Shown piece after piece: positions 1 through 9,562 of a stretch of 64,000 nucleotides of DNA. The position numbers and the translations under genes were made by a program. The DNA is from Chitinophaga sp. Ak27. Lineage in GTDB: Bacteria > Bacteroidota > Bacteroidia > Chitinophagales > Chitinophagaceae. Numbering within the stretch: the stretch's first letter is position 1; each line of letters opens with the position of its first letter. Location: the NCBI RefSeq assembly GCF_012726295.1, contig NZ_JABAOB010000003.1:744001-808000 (forward strand), in the 5' to 3' direction. The notes below the pieces were generated by a model, which saw only the letters and a list, made by a program, of their open reading frames with translations, was not told the origin of the DNA and did no database searches.

Positions 1-1
1 C

Positions 2-100
2 GATGTAAAAAAGCAGATAGCAGCAGAGCAGGCGCCCCGGCAACAACCGCGGCAACAGCAGACTGCTAACAGGGATGATAAACCATGCCTGTTGATGTAA
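2..100 (+). CDS. C-terminal tail of an upstream gene (partial)
   Basis: An open frame enters from the left edge and stops with TAA at 98-100. The visible 32 residues are rich in Gln, Arg and Lys and end in KPCLLM. It lies 27 bp upstream of the next gene on the same strand, so the two may be co-transcribed. Too little is visible to name a family. The Gln/Arg-rich tail resembles the low-complexity ends seen in the following protein, but that is only an impression. Confidence 0.4.
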   Translation, partial: DVKKQIAAEQAPRQQPRQQQTANRDDKPCLLM

Positions 101-127
101 AATCGTTTTGTATTTAATAGTTAGCTG

Positions 128-2749
128 ATGAAAGAAACCGTTACGCCTGATCATCTGGCCAATTCCCGTGCTGTGGCCAACCAACCCGCTACTAAGGGGG
201 TGGCCATACCGGATGTTACCTCGCGGCCGCAAGCGCAAGAAGAAGCTTCGCCAGTAGCCGAAGAAGCGCTTGTTGCAACACCGGTAGAAGTGCCGGTAAT
301 ACTGGACATGAATGACGATGAGGTGGATGAAGCACATACCTTGTTCATTGACCTCGATGATGGCATTTTGTGGCTGCATTCAGATAAGCAGACGCTGGAA
401 CTATTTTTACAGCGAAAGCGTAAAAAGTCTGTAGTACAAAGTTCAGCTATCCTCCTAAATTTGCTGAAGGACATCGAAGATGCGGCAAAGCTGGTGCATA
501 TTGGGAGATACGGCACTGTACAGTCCACCAACCGGGTTAATTCCAAAGGAATATTAAAAACATCCCAGCGGGTAGCCCCTACGGTGATGCAACGGCAAAC
601 AGCAGTGACACAACTACAGTTGATCGGCGGGTTACTGCAAAAGCTAAACATTGCGTCTGCCGTGGTGATGAAAAAACAACGCCCGCCTTCCCACAAAGTA
701 CAGGTAGATACCAAAAGTATAGACGGCGATCCTTTTTGTGCTAAGGTAATCATGGCACCGCTTAGCCTTCTGCCAAGAGATGACGGAGTAGTGGGATCCC
801 CTCCGGGCGCTGCTTCCAATTTATTTACAAAGCTCACAAAGCGCATAAATTATAAGCGGGGACATATGTTGAATGAACACCTGCATGGGCCAGGTACAGG
901 CAATAACCTGGTACCTATCTCCACTGCATTCAACAGTGTGATGAAAACAGGTGTGGAGAAGACGGCTAAAGAAGCAGTGAATGCCAATAATAAAGTAATC
1001 AGGTTTGAGGCTGAACCACTGGACTGGGGTCTTTATCCTGGATTTTATAACCATACGTTCCCCGATGAGCAAAAGCTGCCCAACAAGTTCCGTTTCCTGG
1101 TAAGGCAAATGACGCGCATTCCAGGGACGGATGGCAGCGATATCACTCACTGGCAGGATGGTCCTGTTCTTTACAGCAAAACAGAAACACATACCGTTCC
1201 CTCCGCCGCTGATGTGGTACAAGGAACAGTAGCGCCGGTTGTACAAACATTTAAGCCCGGGTACTATCGCTCTCATGATGGTAAGTTAGAACAGGCGGCC
1301 AACTTAAATTATCACCTTGTCGGTACGTATACCGTTAATAACCCCTCGTTCTTGTATTTTTTTGAAGCTTTCGGACTGGACCCGGCAACGCTGACCAGTG
1401 AAAATCTGCCCCTCAACGTAACTACCGAATTCCAGTTGCCGTCGGGCCTTTCATTGATACCAATTCCGAAAGGAACGATAGAAATTATCATTAATGGGAA
1501 GGTACATAAAGTAGACACACCCGAAGGGGAATCTTTTGTGATAGCAGATGCCAGCACGCGGGGTAATAACCTGGCTATTTATGCAAAATTGGTGAACAAT
1601 GCAAAGCTGGCGCAGCAGCAGGAAGAGCAGCTTGCACTGAAGAAGAAGCAACAGGAGCAACAGCAGCGGATCAAAAGTAGCGCCGAAGAGGCCAAAAGCT
1701 GGAAAGTAAGCCAGAATACCCACCGTATTTTAAAGCTTGAAATGGCGTTCAACGAGAAAGCAGAGCAATACCAGCATTTGTTTACAAGTGATATATTCCT
1801 GGAACGCTTCAAGGTTCTAAAGGGCGATATTCTTTCAAATGCAAAAGCACTCTGGGAAAGGGATGAGCAATTGTATACAGGGAGCCTTGAGTTTCAACTG
1901 AGCGTTGTTGTAAATGAATTACAACGAAAGAAAGAACAATTGGTACTTGAACAGTCCAAGGAAGCAATCAAGGCGAGAGCAGCCCGGGACAGAGAAGAAC
2001 TTGTCAGTGGTCTTTTGGAAGACTTAACTCAAAATATAAACGAAGAACGAAGCGCTTTGACAGACCGTTGGCAAGTAGAGGAATTCGACAGGGAGGCTGA
2101 TAGAATCTTCAATTTCTACAAACAATACTGGGAAAATCCGAGGAACAGGTTTAATAAAAGTCAACGCCCGGAGTTGCTGGGCTCTGCACTGAGGAAAATA
2201 CAAGAGTTGCGGGACCGTGCAAAAAAAGTACTCCCTTCAACAACCCCACAGGTAAAAATACCAGCGCAGCAAACGGAACTCGTTAAACGCAAATTTGAGC
2301 CGTTACCAGAAAAGAAAACAGACCAGCAGGAAAATAAGACCGAAGAGGACTCCGGCGAAGGAAAAGAAAGTGAGCGGAAGAAACTAAAAAGCGGTCCTGG
2401 CGCCTTTACACCTAATACAAATACTTCCGGCGTTTTCAACCCTGGTCAATTCCATCCGCCCGCTTTCCAGTCAGAGGCGCCACGGCCAATCAGCATCAGA
2501 GAAGCAACTGAAACAGCCAATACGGTATCAGGTTTGATCGTCAATTTGCAACAACAATTTGATGGAGACCCTCATACCCAGGGACAGCTGGCGCTGTTGC
2601 ACGTGTCCATACAACGATTTGTGAGTCGGCCTGGAAATACCGAGTGGGGAGTAGTATTCGCGCTGTTAAATGAACTCAAGGTGTTAGCTCAACTCAGCGA
2701 GCTGCTGAAGAAGCCGATTTGGTTATGGAACAGTATAAGGCTGCGCTAA
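128..2749 (+). CDS. Large protein with EssD/NUC-like RGH domain
   Basis: An 873-residue soluble protein with no signal peptide or membrane segment. Residues 1-60 are low-complexity and Ala/Val/Pro/Glu rich. Around residues 240-290 there is an RGH motif followed by LNEHLHGPG and NLVPIS, the pattern of the DNA/RNA non-specific endonuclease-like fold (PF13930, EssD-like), which is often found in DUF4157-type proteins linked to extracellular contractile injection systems. A long Gln/Glu/Lys-rich, probably coiled-coil region follows (about 490-700), then a Pro-rich linker and a helical C-terminus. Whether it is an active nuclease is uncertain: the RGH is present, but I could not place the remaining catalytic residues. 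The preceding gene ends 27 bp upstream. The function as toxin or cargo is inferred. Confidence 0.55.
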   Translation: MKETVTPDHLANSRAVANQPATKGVAIPDVTSRPQAQEEASPVAEEALVATPVEVPVILDMNDDEVDEAHTLFIDLDDGILWLHSDKQTLELFLQRKRKKSVVQSSAILLNLLKDIEDAAKLVHIGRYGTVQSTNRVNSKGILKTSQRVAPTVMQRQTAVTQLQLIGGLLQKLNIASAVVMKKQRPPSHKVQVDTKSIDGDPFCAKVIMAPLSLLPRDDGVVGSPPGAASNLFTKLTKRINYKRGHMLNEHLHGPGTGNNLVPISTAFNSVMKTGVEKTAKEAVNANNKVIRFEAEPLDWGLYPGFYNHTFPDEQKLPNKFRFLVRQMTRIPGTDGSDITHWQDGPVLYSKTETHTVPSAADVVQGTVAPVVQTFKPGYYRSHDGKLEQAANLNYHLVGTYTVNNPSFLYFFEAFGLDPATLTSENLPLNVTTEFQLPSGLSLIPIPKGTIEIIINGKVHKVDTPEGESFVIADASTRGNNLAIYAKLVNNAKLAQQQEEQLALKKKQQEQQQRIKSSAEEAKSWKVSQNTHRILKLEMAFNEKAEQYQHLFTSDIFLERFKVLKGDILSNAKALWERDEQLYTGSLEFQLSVVVNELQRKKEQLVLEQSKEAIKARAARDREELVSGLLEDLTQNINEERSALTDRWQVEEFDREADRIFNFYKQYWENPRNRFNKSQRPELLGSALRKIQELRDRAKKVLPSTTPQVKIPAQQTELVKRKFEPLPEKKTDQQENKTEEDSGEGKESERKKLKSGPGAFTPNTNTSGVFNPGQFHPPAFQSEAPRPISIREATETANTVSGLIVNLQQQFDGDPHTQGQLALLHVSIQRFVSRPGNTEWGVVFALLNELKVLAQLSELLKKPIWLWNSIRLR

Positions 2750-2820
2750 ATCGGGAAGCATCCACATCCCATGATACTGATGATTACTACAATAGTCTGC
2801 TAACCTGTAAAAATAAATGA

Positions 2821-2843
2821 GGCTGTATCAACATGATACAGCC
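2821..2843 (-). terminator. Hairpin terminator between convergent genes
   Basis: A perfect 10-bp stem (2821-2830 with 2834-2843) closes a 3-nt loop. Read on the minus strand it is followed by a T-rich tract ending in TTTATTTTT, so it best serves the leftward 1424-residue gene that stops at 2874. On the plus strand no T run follows, so termination of the rightward gene is less certain. Confidence 0.7.
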
Positions 2844-2873
2844 CCACTACTCATCATTATAAAAGGTGAAATA

Positions 2874-5800
2874 CTATTCCGCTACAATGATCTTTCCACT
2901 CATGATCTGCTTGTGCGTACTCGTTTTATTACTGTAAATACTATAGATATATATACCTGCTGGCAGGTCGCCGGTTTGAATAGTACCGCTGTTGTTAAAC
3001 AGTTCCCGCTTCAGCATTTTTCCATTCACATCGTACAACTGCATCATGATAGCGCCTGTGCTGCTGTTCCGGACATTGATGGTTTCTCCTCTGCGCACTA
3101 AAGTAGGATATACTTTGACGTTGCCGACAGCCAAGGTACTCTGTTTGCTCAGCATTGGACTGGTATCCGGGCAACCGGTAAAGGAGAGTTCCGCTACTGA
3201 AGTCCAGGGATTGCCGTTTACTTCCGAGGTGGCAGTGAGCTTCACGTATTTCGCTTTTACCGTAGGACTGAAAACAACATCCTGTGCCGCCGTGCTGTTC
3301 ACAAAGTTGCCCGTGGCTACCTGAGTCCAGTTAATGCTGTCCGCACTCACTTCCACTTTATAGGCATTAATACGGCCATTTACCGCTGCCTGACGTGGTA
3401 CGTAGGTAAGCTTGCTCAGGTTGTAGGAGCCGCCCAGGTAGATGGATATATAATGCGGCATGGGCGCCGTGCTGTTATACCATTGCGTATGCCAGAAGGT
3501 ATTTATATCGCCATCAATGGCATTGGTGGCGGGTGCATTTTCCCCAACGGTTTCCTGGCTGTCGAACGTCGATATTCTTAATTGTGTGCGCGGTATCGGC
3601 GTATTGCAAGCGGAGGTTGCAGGCGGCGTACCCGGAATACCTACGCCAAAGCCACCGAGGCCCGTGTTAAATGTAGCGGAAACATAATAGATGGTAGCGC
3701 CTTTTTTACCGCTGGAATCACGGCCTGTTTCAACGGAACCGGCGCCATCCGGGTAAGGATTGGAAGGCGTTACGTTGCTGATGTTGCTGGGCACTTTCAC
3801 CATCTTTATGGTGTCCCATGATTGTGCGGTAGCAGCTGCCCAACCTTGTTTTTCTGTTTGGTTGTAATAAAGTGTTACGCTCACTTTACCGGATGGATTG
3901 TTATTGGCAGGCGTTATTTTCACGGTTTTGGAAGCCAGGTAATGTGCGGCTGTGCTGTCCCAGAATGGAACGGCGCTGCTGCCGGCCCTGTCTATTTTCA
4001 CCGTCGTACATCCGTAATCGAAGCTGCTAAGGTTCTGTATTTTGGCAATAATTGCTCCGCTGGTATCTGAGAAGTACACGGTGGCATTAGGTCCAAGATA
4101 CTGGGTGGTGCTGCGGTTTAGCACGCTGGCTACCGGCGTAACGGAAGGTTTGGTATTGATGATCAGGTTAGGCCTGGTAGATCCGTAACCCGGTGTATTA
4201 AAGCTGCAGCCGGCGCCACTGGTCTGGCGTTGGAAGGCAGTAGGATTAGCCCCGCTAACAGATATGGAGGCTACGAGATTATCGCCCTGGTCATTGCCAT
4301 CGGTATTATTGTAGCAGGATTGGATGAGCAGGTTGGAATAACCATCCCAATAGAATGGTTGTGAGAAAGGTACCTGCACCCAGCCGGTGTCTGTTACGCT
4401 GATGGTGCCGGAGTATACACTGGTGAGCGGACTGTTGTCGAATACGGTATTGGTGAAGGCTGTCTGTGGCGTTAGCCCTATTGCGACGTTGAAGTTCTGG
4501 AACGTGCTGGTAGTGGTGACGGTCCGGGAGCTAACATGGTAGGATATCGCATTGATATATCCTTTTTGTATGCCTGCAGCCCGTAGTTCACTGGCGGGAT
4601 AGATGGTTTGTGCCTTCTTATCCGATTGGGTGCCATTGAATGGACTGGAAGCGCTTCCTCCGGTGGTACCATTGCCATAGGTCAGGTTCACGAGGGCGGT
4701 ATCTCCCACGGGCGATGCATCCGGATAGGTGATATCCACACGGGCAGTTTGTGCAGATGGATTGGCCATCGCATTGGTAGTGCCATTAACACTGAAGGTA
4801 AGCAGGGCATATTTACTGGAGGGATCTGTTTTACTGCCATATACCCTTATCGTGACCGTTCGCGGCGCTGTTTGTCCCGAAGCGAAAATTACTGTATCGC
4901 TGGGCGTAGTGAAGTTGCCGTTGGTGGTTACGTCAAAATCAATTCCCCTTTTGGCAGAGGAGGTGGAGCCTACTACCAGCTGTACATTCGCATTGCCGGT
5001 GGGCGCAGGGCTGATGGTGAGGTTCACAGGGTAATCTGTATATGGCCTACACCCCGATATGCTGGTACCTGCAGCTGTGGTGCCAATAGACGTAGATGCG
5101 AAGGAAATTAATGGCGTGATGGCATTGTTTAGTTTGGTGCCAAAAACACCCCTTCCATAAAAGCTCACTCTTAATTCGCTACTATCGGCGTTCCCGTTAT
5201 TATAAACGAAAAGATCTGTAATATCTGCTGCCGTAGGAAGTCCTATGGAGTAGAGTCCCCAGTCGCTCATGGTTTTGTTGCGATAATATACGCCGCGTGC
5301 AGTAGCCAGGTACACGGTTTCGTTTGTGGCGTAGCGGTCTTCCAGCAGGCGGATTACATTTACGGATGGGAGGGTGCCACTGATATCGGTATAGGTATTG
5401 CCCTTATCGCCGGAGCGGTATACACGGCTGCCGCAGGCCAGGTATACTACGTTGGTATCGCTGGAGATGGTGGTAACGCTGGCGGATACGTTGGTAGCAG
5501 CCGGTGCGGCCACGCTGGTAAAGGTAGGCGTAGCAGCGGTAGCGTTGCGGGAGCTGTATACCTTTTGATTGGTAGTTACATAGAATACTACATTGGCGTT
5601 GACATTACTGATCTGCAACGCATTAATTTTCTCCGCTGCATTGGCTACATTAGTCCATGTTGGAGTGGCGGCGGTAATATTGGCGCTGCGCCATAAACCG
5701 GTATCTGCGGCAAAAGCGATATTTACATTTTGCGGGGTGAATTCCAGCTGCATATTATTGGTACCGGTGAAGGGCAGGTTGTAGGAGGCATCACTGCCGG

Positions 5801-7148
5801 TAACGGACCTTCTTTTCCCGTTGTAATAATACACCTGGCTATTATTGTTGTAGTCGAAGTTGGAGCGTGCGCCCCAGTCGCCGCCCCTGTTGGTAAACCA
5901 GGGATTGGTAGAATATTTATAATATAGCTCGCCATTGTCCTGGGTACCAATGCTGATCATATCTCTCCTGATGGGACTATTGGAGGCATGGTACACCTCT
6001 GTGGATGAAAGCCCGTTGCTTTTTGGCGTCCAGGTGGTACCGCCGTCGGTGCAGAGCCATACGCCGCCATCGTTGTAGTTAAATAGCCGGCTGTTGTTAT
6101 AGGGGTCTACTTTAATACCATGCATATCAGTGTGGATCACAGAAGCCCAGTTGGGTTCCATTTGTGTCCAGGTGCTGCCGCCATTGGTACTTTTCCATAT
6201 GAGGTGACCCACTACATATACGGTATTGGCATTGGTGGGATCGCCGCACATGGACCAGTTGTAGTTGCCCTGACCGGTGGTTGTGCTGGAATAGCCGTTG
6301 AGGTTGGGAGAAACGTCGCCCTTCACCTGGGTGAAAGAGGCGCCGCCATTGGTTGATTGGTAGATAACGCCTCCCGCGGAACCGCTATTGGAGCCTACCA
6401 TGCCCACATATACGCGGTTAGAATCGGCACGGGTAACGCCCAGCCGGGTGCCCTTGGCGCCATTTGCCGGCAGCGTGAGGGTGGTGGCCGTCCAGGTATC
6501 TCCCATATTATTGGAAGTATAAAAACTACCATCCATGGTAACCGCAAACAGGGTAGTGGTGTTGGTAACGGCTTTGAATACCATGTCGGTAAACTGGCCA
6601 CCGACCAATTGCTGCGACCAGGAAATACCGCCATCGGTGGTTTTCCAGATACCATCATTGGTAGCAGCTACAAGCACATTGTGGTCCGTAGGCGACATCA
6701 GCAGTTCCACGGCCATACGGGTGCCGATGCTGCTGTTAGCCGGCAACCACGACTGTCCGCCGTCTGTGGTTTTGTAAACACCCAGGGAGGAGCCGTAATA
6801 GTTGGGATCTCCGGTGCCCAGGTAAATGATCTGATCATTGGTATTATCGATACACACGGAAGCGCAGGTGGCTTTCGGCAGGTCATCCGTACCGAGCAAT
6901 TGCCAGGTATTGGCGGTGTCAGTACTTTTCCACAATCCCCATACACTGGTGGCATAAAGCGTACCGGAAGTAGTGGGATGGAATTTCATTTGTGTAACGC
7001 GGCCGATACCATTGATCTGACCGGAAGAATTGACCGGGAAGAGCACCGGCCCTATATTCCGCCAGCTGCCATAGTTCTGGGCAAGTGCTGCTGATGATAG
7101 CAACAGGCAGGCGGGTAAAAGTAATAACAGGTATTTACGTATATGCAT
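2874..7148 (-). CDS. T9SS-secreted VPS10/sortilin-like beta-propeller protein
   Basis: A 1424-residue exported protein starting with a clear Sec signal peptide (MHIRKYLLLLLPACLLL, cleaved after about residue 23). Residues 25-650 hold many sortilin/BNR-type repeats (GLWKSTDTANTW, GVYKTTDGGQSW, GIWKTTDGGISW), predicting one or two beta-propellers. Calx-beta-like modules follow around 690-790. A galactose-binding F5/8 type C-like domain lies near 1200-1340 (NAIDGDINTFWHTQW). The last 80 residues (VYPTLVRRGETI to the end) are a type A T9SS sorting domain, so the protein should be carried across the outer membrane and anchored or released. No hydrolase active site was recognised; adhesion or glycan binding is the safest reading. 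It is the last gene of a leftward run, 52 bp after the small exported protein. Confidence 0.8.
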   Translation of the reverse strand: MHIRKYLLLLLPACLLLSSAALAQNYGSWRNIGPVLFPVNSSGQINGIGRVTQMKFHPTTSGTLYATSVWGLWKSTDTANTWQLLGTDDLPKATCASVCIDNTNDQIIYLGTGDPNYYGSSLGVYKTTDGGQSWLPANSSIGTRMAVELLMSPTDHNVLVAATNDGIWKTTDGGISWSQQLVGGQFTDMVFKAVTNTTTLFAVTMDGSFYTSNNMGDTWTATTLTLPANGAKGTRLGVTRADSNRVYVGMVGSNSGSAGGVIYQSTNGGASFTQVKGDVSPNLNGYSSTTTGQGNYNWSMCGDPTNANTVYVVGHLIWKSTNGGSTWTQMEPNWASVIHTDMHGIKVDPYNNSRLFNYNDGGVWLCTDGGTTWTPKSNGLSSTEVYHASNSPIRRDMISIGTQDNGELYYKYSTNPWFTNRGGDWGARSNFDYNNNSQVYYYNGKRRSVTGSDASYNLPFTGTNNMQLEFTPQNVNIAFAADTGLWRSANITAATPTWTNVANAAEKINALQISNVNANVVFYVTTNQKVYSSRNATAATPTFTSVAAPAATNVSASVTTISSDTNVVYLACGSRVYRSGDKGNTYTDISGTLPSVNVIRLLEDRYATNETVYLATARGVYYRNKTMSDWGLYSIGLPTAADITDLFVYNNGNADSSELRVSFYGRGVFGTKLNNAITPLISFASTSIGTTAAGTSISGCRPYTDYPVNLTISPAPTGNANVQLVVGSTSSAKRGIDFDVTTNGNFTTPSDTVIFASGQTAPRTVTIRVYGSKTDPSSKYALLTFSVNGTTNAMANPSAQTARVDITYPDASPVGDTALVNLTYGNGTTGGSASSPFNGTQSDKKAQTIYPASELRAAGIQKGYINAISYHVSSRTVTTTSTFQNFNVAIGLTPQTAFTNTVFDNSPLTSVYSGTISVTDTGWVQVPFSQPFYWDGYSNLLIQSCYNNTDGNDQGDNLVASISVSGANPTAFQRQTSGAGCSFNTPGYGSTRPNLIINTKPSVTPVASVLNRSTTQYLGPNATVYFSDTSGAIIAKIQNLSSFDYGCTTVKIDRAGSSAVPFWDSTAAHYLASKTVKITPANNNPSGKVSVTLYYNQTEKQGWAAATAQSWDTIKMVKVPSNISNVTPSNPYPDGAGSVETGRDSSGKKGATIYYVSATFNTGLGGFGVGIPGTPPATSACNTPIPRTQLRISTFDSQETVGENAPATNAIDGDINTFWHTQWYNSTAPMPHYISIYLGGSYNLSKLTYVPRQAAVNGRINAYKVEVSADSINWTQVATGNFVNSTAAQDVVFSPTVKAKYVKLTATSEVNGNPWTSVAELSFTGCPDTSPMLSKQSTLAVGNVKVYPTLVRRGETINVRNSSTGAIMMQLYDVNGKMLKRELFNNSGTIQTGDLPAGIYIYSIYSNKTSTHKQIMSGKIIVAE

Positions 7149-7200
7149 TTTAGTTATTTCTGGTTGATGGGGAAATTATTGTTTCATGCAATGGCTATGT

Positions 7201-7722
7201 TTAATAGCGTTGCCGGGAGGTACCGGTGTCTTTTTTCTCTTTTTCCATCCTGTCCCTGGCCTGCTTTGCATTAATATTAGTCTTCAATTCTTTTTGCTGC
7301 TGCCAGATCCGTATCTGCTGATCCTTGCTGAGAATAGTACCATCTGGTTGCACATAGGGGAGTACCTGCCTTCGCCACCATTGGTATTTTTTATATTCAA
7401 ATGCATATTGCTGCCCTTCTTTTCTTTCTTCAGATGCTTTTCGTTTAAACAAGCCAAGGAAGCCGCGCTTTCTTTCCGAGTTATTTTTTACATCCAGTAT
7501 TTCATCTTCTTCTACGGGCAATTCCTTTCCTCTCCAGTAATCATTAAAAGATTTTTCAATGACGAAAAAGTTGACGTTCGGATCATCCATCATGGTAATC
7601 CATTCGGGAGCTTTGGTACTTTGGCGAGCATGTTGTTGCGCGGGTGATGCTATACCGGAAAGCAAAAGTGCCACCAGTAAAACATAGCGCCATAGCGGCC
7701 TTTTTACGGATTTTGTTTTCAT
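7201..7722 (-). CDS. Small exported protein, unknown function
   Basis: The open frame extends upstream to 7761, but the ATG at 7722 is preferred because it gives a normal signal peptide (MKTKSVKRPLWRYVLLVALLL, cleavage near SPAQ). The mature part of about 145 residues is highly charged and helical, with a WRR segment and a Lys/Glu/Arg-rich C-terminus (QKELKTNINAKQARDRMEKE). I do not recognise a domain. It lies 35 bp after hmuV and 52 bp before the large T9SS protein, so it is probably in the same transcript. From context it may assist the large T9SS protein; this is inference. Confidence 0.65.
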   Translation of the reverse strand: MKTKSVKRPLWRYVLLVALLLSGIASPAQQHARQSTKAPEWITMMDDPNVNFFVIEKSFNDYWRGKELPVEEDEILDVKNNSERKRGFLGLFKRKASEERKEGQQYAFEYKKYQWWRRQVLPYVQPDGTILSKDQQIRIWQQQKELKTNINAKQARDRMEKEKKDTGTSRQRY

Positions 7723-7757
7723 TTGTATTGATTGTTGTGAGTGGATAAATACAATTT

Positions 7758-8531
7758 TCAAAAGGCCAGGAAATACCGGTCATCTTTTTCATAGATCACC
7801 GGCTCCAGCTGATAAACAGCTCTGATGTTTCTTGTTGTCAGTACTTCTTCCCGGCAGCCCTGTGCTATTAATTTCCCCTGGTGCAACAACAGGAGGTTGT
7901 CGGCAAACCTGGCGGCGATGTTAAGATCGTGTACTACGCCAACGACCAACAGGTTGGGTTGCTGCAATAACCGCTTCAACAACTCCATCAGCTGAAACTG
8001 GTAGTGCACATCCAGGAAAGTAAGTGGTTCATCGAGGAACAGGTAGCGACAGGTATCCGGAATAGGCTCCCATATCTGCGAGAGGATACGGGCAAAGTGT
8101 ACCCGTTGTTTTTCTCCCCCGGACAAACTCATATAGTCCCGGTCGGCCAGTGCTTCGAGGTCGAAGAGTTGCATCGCTTCCCGGCAGTACTGTATATCCT
8201 TAGGGCCGGGGTTTTCCCGTACATGTGGGTATCTTCCCATGATTACCACCTCCCATACCTTTAGCGGGAACGACAATTCCTGGTGTTGGGAAAGCGACGC
8301 GCGTATACGCGCCAGCTCCCTGCATCCAAATGCAGCAATATTTTTATCAGCATACCGGATAGTACCGGAAGAAGGCGGGATTTGCCCGCCCATCGCTTTT
8401 AATAAAGTGGATTTTCCTGCGCCATTGGGACCTATTACGAGGTGCAGTTTGCCGGCATCCAGTTGCATATTGACAGATTGCAGCAATGGGCGCTTGCCGG
8501 CAACAAAGGTCAGATCAGATACTACCAACAT
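7758..8531 (-). CDS. hmuV: Heme ABC transporter ATP-binding protein
   Basis: A 257-residue ABC ATPase that would energise heme import at the inner membrane. Visible motifs are Walker A GPNGAGKST (34-42), signature LSGGEKQR (near 135), Walker B YLFLDEP (near 165) and an H-loop in VVHDLN (near 200). The long insertion before Walker B (QIWEPIPDTCRYLFLDEP) and the overall length fit the HmuV branch of the FecE-like ATPases. Its ATG overlaps the TGA of hmuU by one base (TGATG), so translation is probably coupled. Confidence 0.85.
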   Translation of the reverse strand: MLVVSDLTFVAGKRPLLQSVNMQLDAGKLHLVIGPNGAGKSTLLKAMGGQIPPSSGTIRYADKNIAAFGCRELARIRASLSQHQELSFPLKVWEVVIMGRYPHVRENPGPKDIQYCREAMQLFDLEALADRDYMSLSGGEKQRVHFARILSQIWEPIPDTCRYLFLDEPLTFLDVHYQFQLMELLKRLLQQPNLLVVGVVHDLNIAARFADNLLLLHQGKLIAQGCREEVLTTRNIRAVYQLEPVIYEKDDRYFLAF

Positions 8532-9562
8532 CAGTAATAATATTTTTTTCTCCTTAAGAGATAAATGAAAACAGGTACACCGGTAACGGAAGTAACGATA
8601 CCAATAGGCAGTTCAGCGGGGCGCAGCAGCACTCTCGCGGCAATATCGGCCAGGCTTAACAGGATGGCGCCTGCCAGTGCGCTGCCAATAAGCAGGTAGC
8701 GATTATCGGCTCCTTTCCATATCCGCATCAGGTGAGGAACTACCAATCCTACAAAACTGATCACACCAGCGAAAGAAGTGACCACGGCCACCATGATAAC
8801 GTTGATCAACAGTATCTCTCTTTTGAGCCGTTGAACAGCCACACCTGCCAGCATGGCTTCATCTTCACCGAGTATCAGCAGGTTCAATTGTTTGGCATAA
8901 GAAAGTGCGCGCCAGCAGCAGATTACAAGCACTATCGCAGTAATTGTTACTGCATGCCAATTTGCGCCGGAGAGGGTACCCAAGTTCCAGAAAGTAATGG
9001 AGCGGGCCTGCGGATCGCGGGCTAAGTAAGAAAGAAAACCGGTGCCGCTCAGGAATAATGCATTCACCGCAATTCCCATCAGCAACAGCGTTCCGATGGC
9101 TGCTTTCCCTGTCTGCTTTTTTTCTGATAAACCCAGCACCAGGAAAGTGGCTACCAGCGCGCCAACAGCCGCTGCAATGGGCAGCGTCCATTCTCCGGCA
9201 TTAAAATGAAGGGATGCCCCCAATACGAAATAAAGCGCTGCTCCAAAAGCAGCGCCACTGGAAGTGCCTATCAGCCCTGGTTCCACAATGGGGTTTCTGA
9301 AAAGCGCTTGCAGCAACACCCCACCTACAGACAACGCCGATCCGGCCAGCAAACAGAAAAGCACCCTCGGTAAACGTATCTCCATAAAAATGCGTTCATG
9401 TAAGGAGAGATCGCTATGCCCTGAGATGGTTTTACTCATAGCATCCACTATTTCAGCGGTACTGATATTAATAGCGCCATAACAGGCAGATAATAATGCC
9501 GTTACTATCAATAACGCTATCAGAACCGGGTACACGCCTTGATATTGTTTATTTACCTGCAT
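8531..9562 (-). CDS. hmuU: Heme ABC transporter permease (FecCD family)
   Basis: A 343-residue polytopic membrane protein of the FecCD/BtuC family. Typical family stretches are visible: RLPRVLFCLLAGSALSVGGVLLQ near 65-85, NPIVEPGLIGTSSGAAFGA near 92-110, and GVISFVGLVVPHLMR near 265-280, which contacts the ATPase. About ten membrane segments are expected. The start lies inside the hmuT coding region (14-nt overlap) and the stop overlaps hmuV by one base. The assignment to heme rather than siderophore comes from the neighbouring HmuT and HmuV. Confidence 0.85.
   Translation of the reverse strand: MQVNKQYQGVYPVLIALLIVTALLSACYGAINISTAEIVDAMSKTISGHSDLSLHERIFMEIRLPRVLFCLLAGSALSVGGVLLQALFRNPIVEPGLIGTSSGAAFGAALYFVLGASLHFNAGEWTLPIAAAVGALVATFLVLGLSEKKQTGKAAIGTLLLMGIAVNALFLSGTGFLSYLARDPQARSITFWNLGTLSGANWHAVTITAIVLVICCWRALSYAKQLNLLILGEDEAMLAGVAVQRLKREILLINVIMVAVVTSFAGVISFVGLVVPHLMRIWKGADNRYLLIGSALAGAILLSLADIAARVLLRPAELPIGIVTSVTGVPVFIYLLRRKKYYY

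Noticed and set aside
821-1276. Minus-strand frame of 151 codons inside the 873-residue gene
   Set aside because: Shadow of the plus-strand gene, with no domain and no start context.
3822-7094. Many long frames on the plus strand opposite the 1424-residue propeller gene
   Set aside because: The minus-strand protein has a signal peptide, repeats and a T9SS tail; the plus-strand frames are shadows caused by its repetitive codon pattern and match no family.
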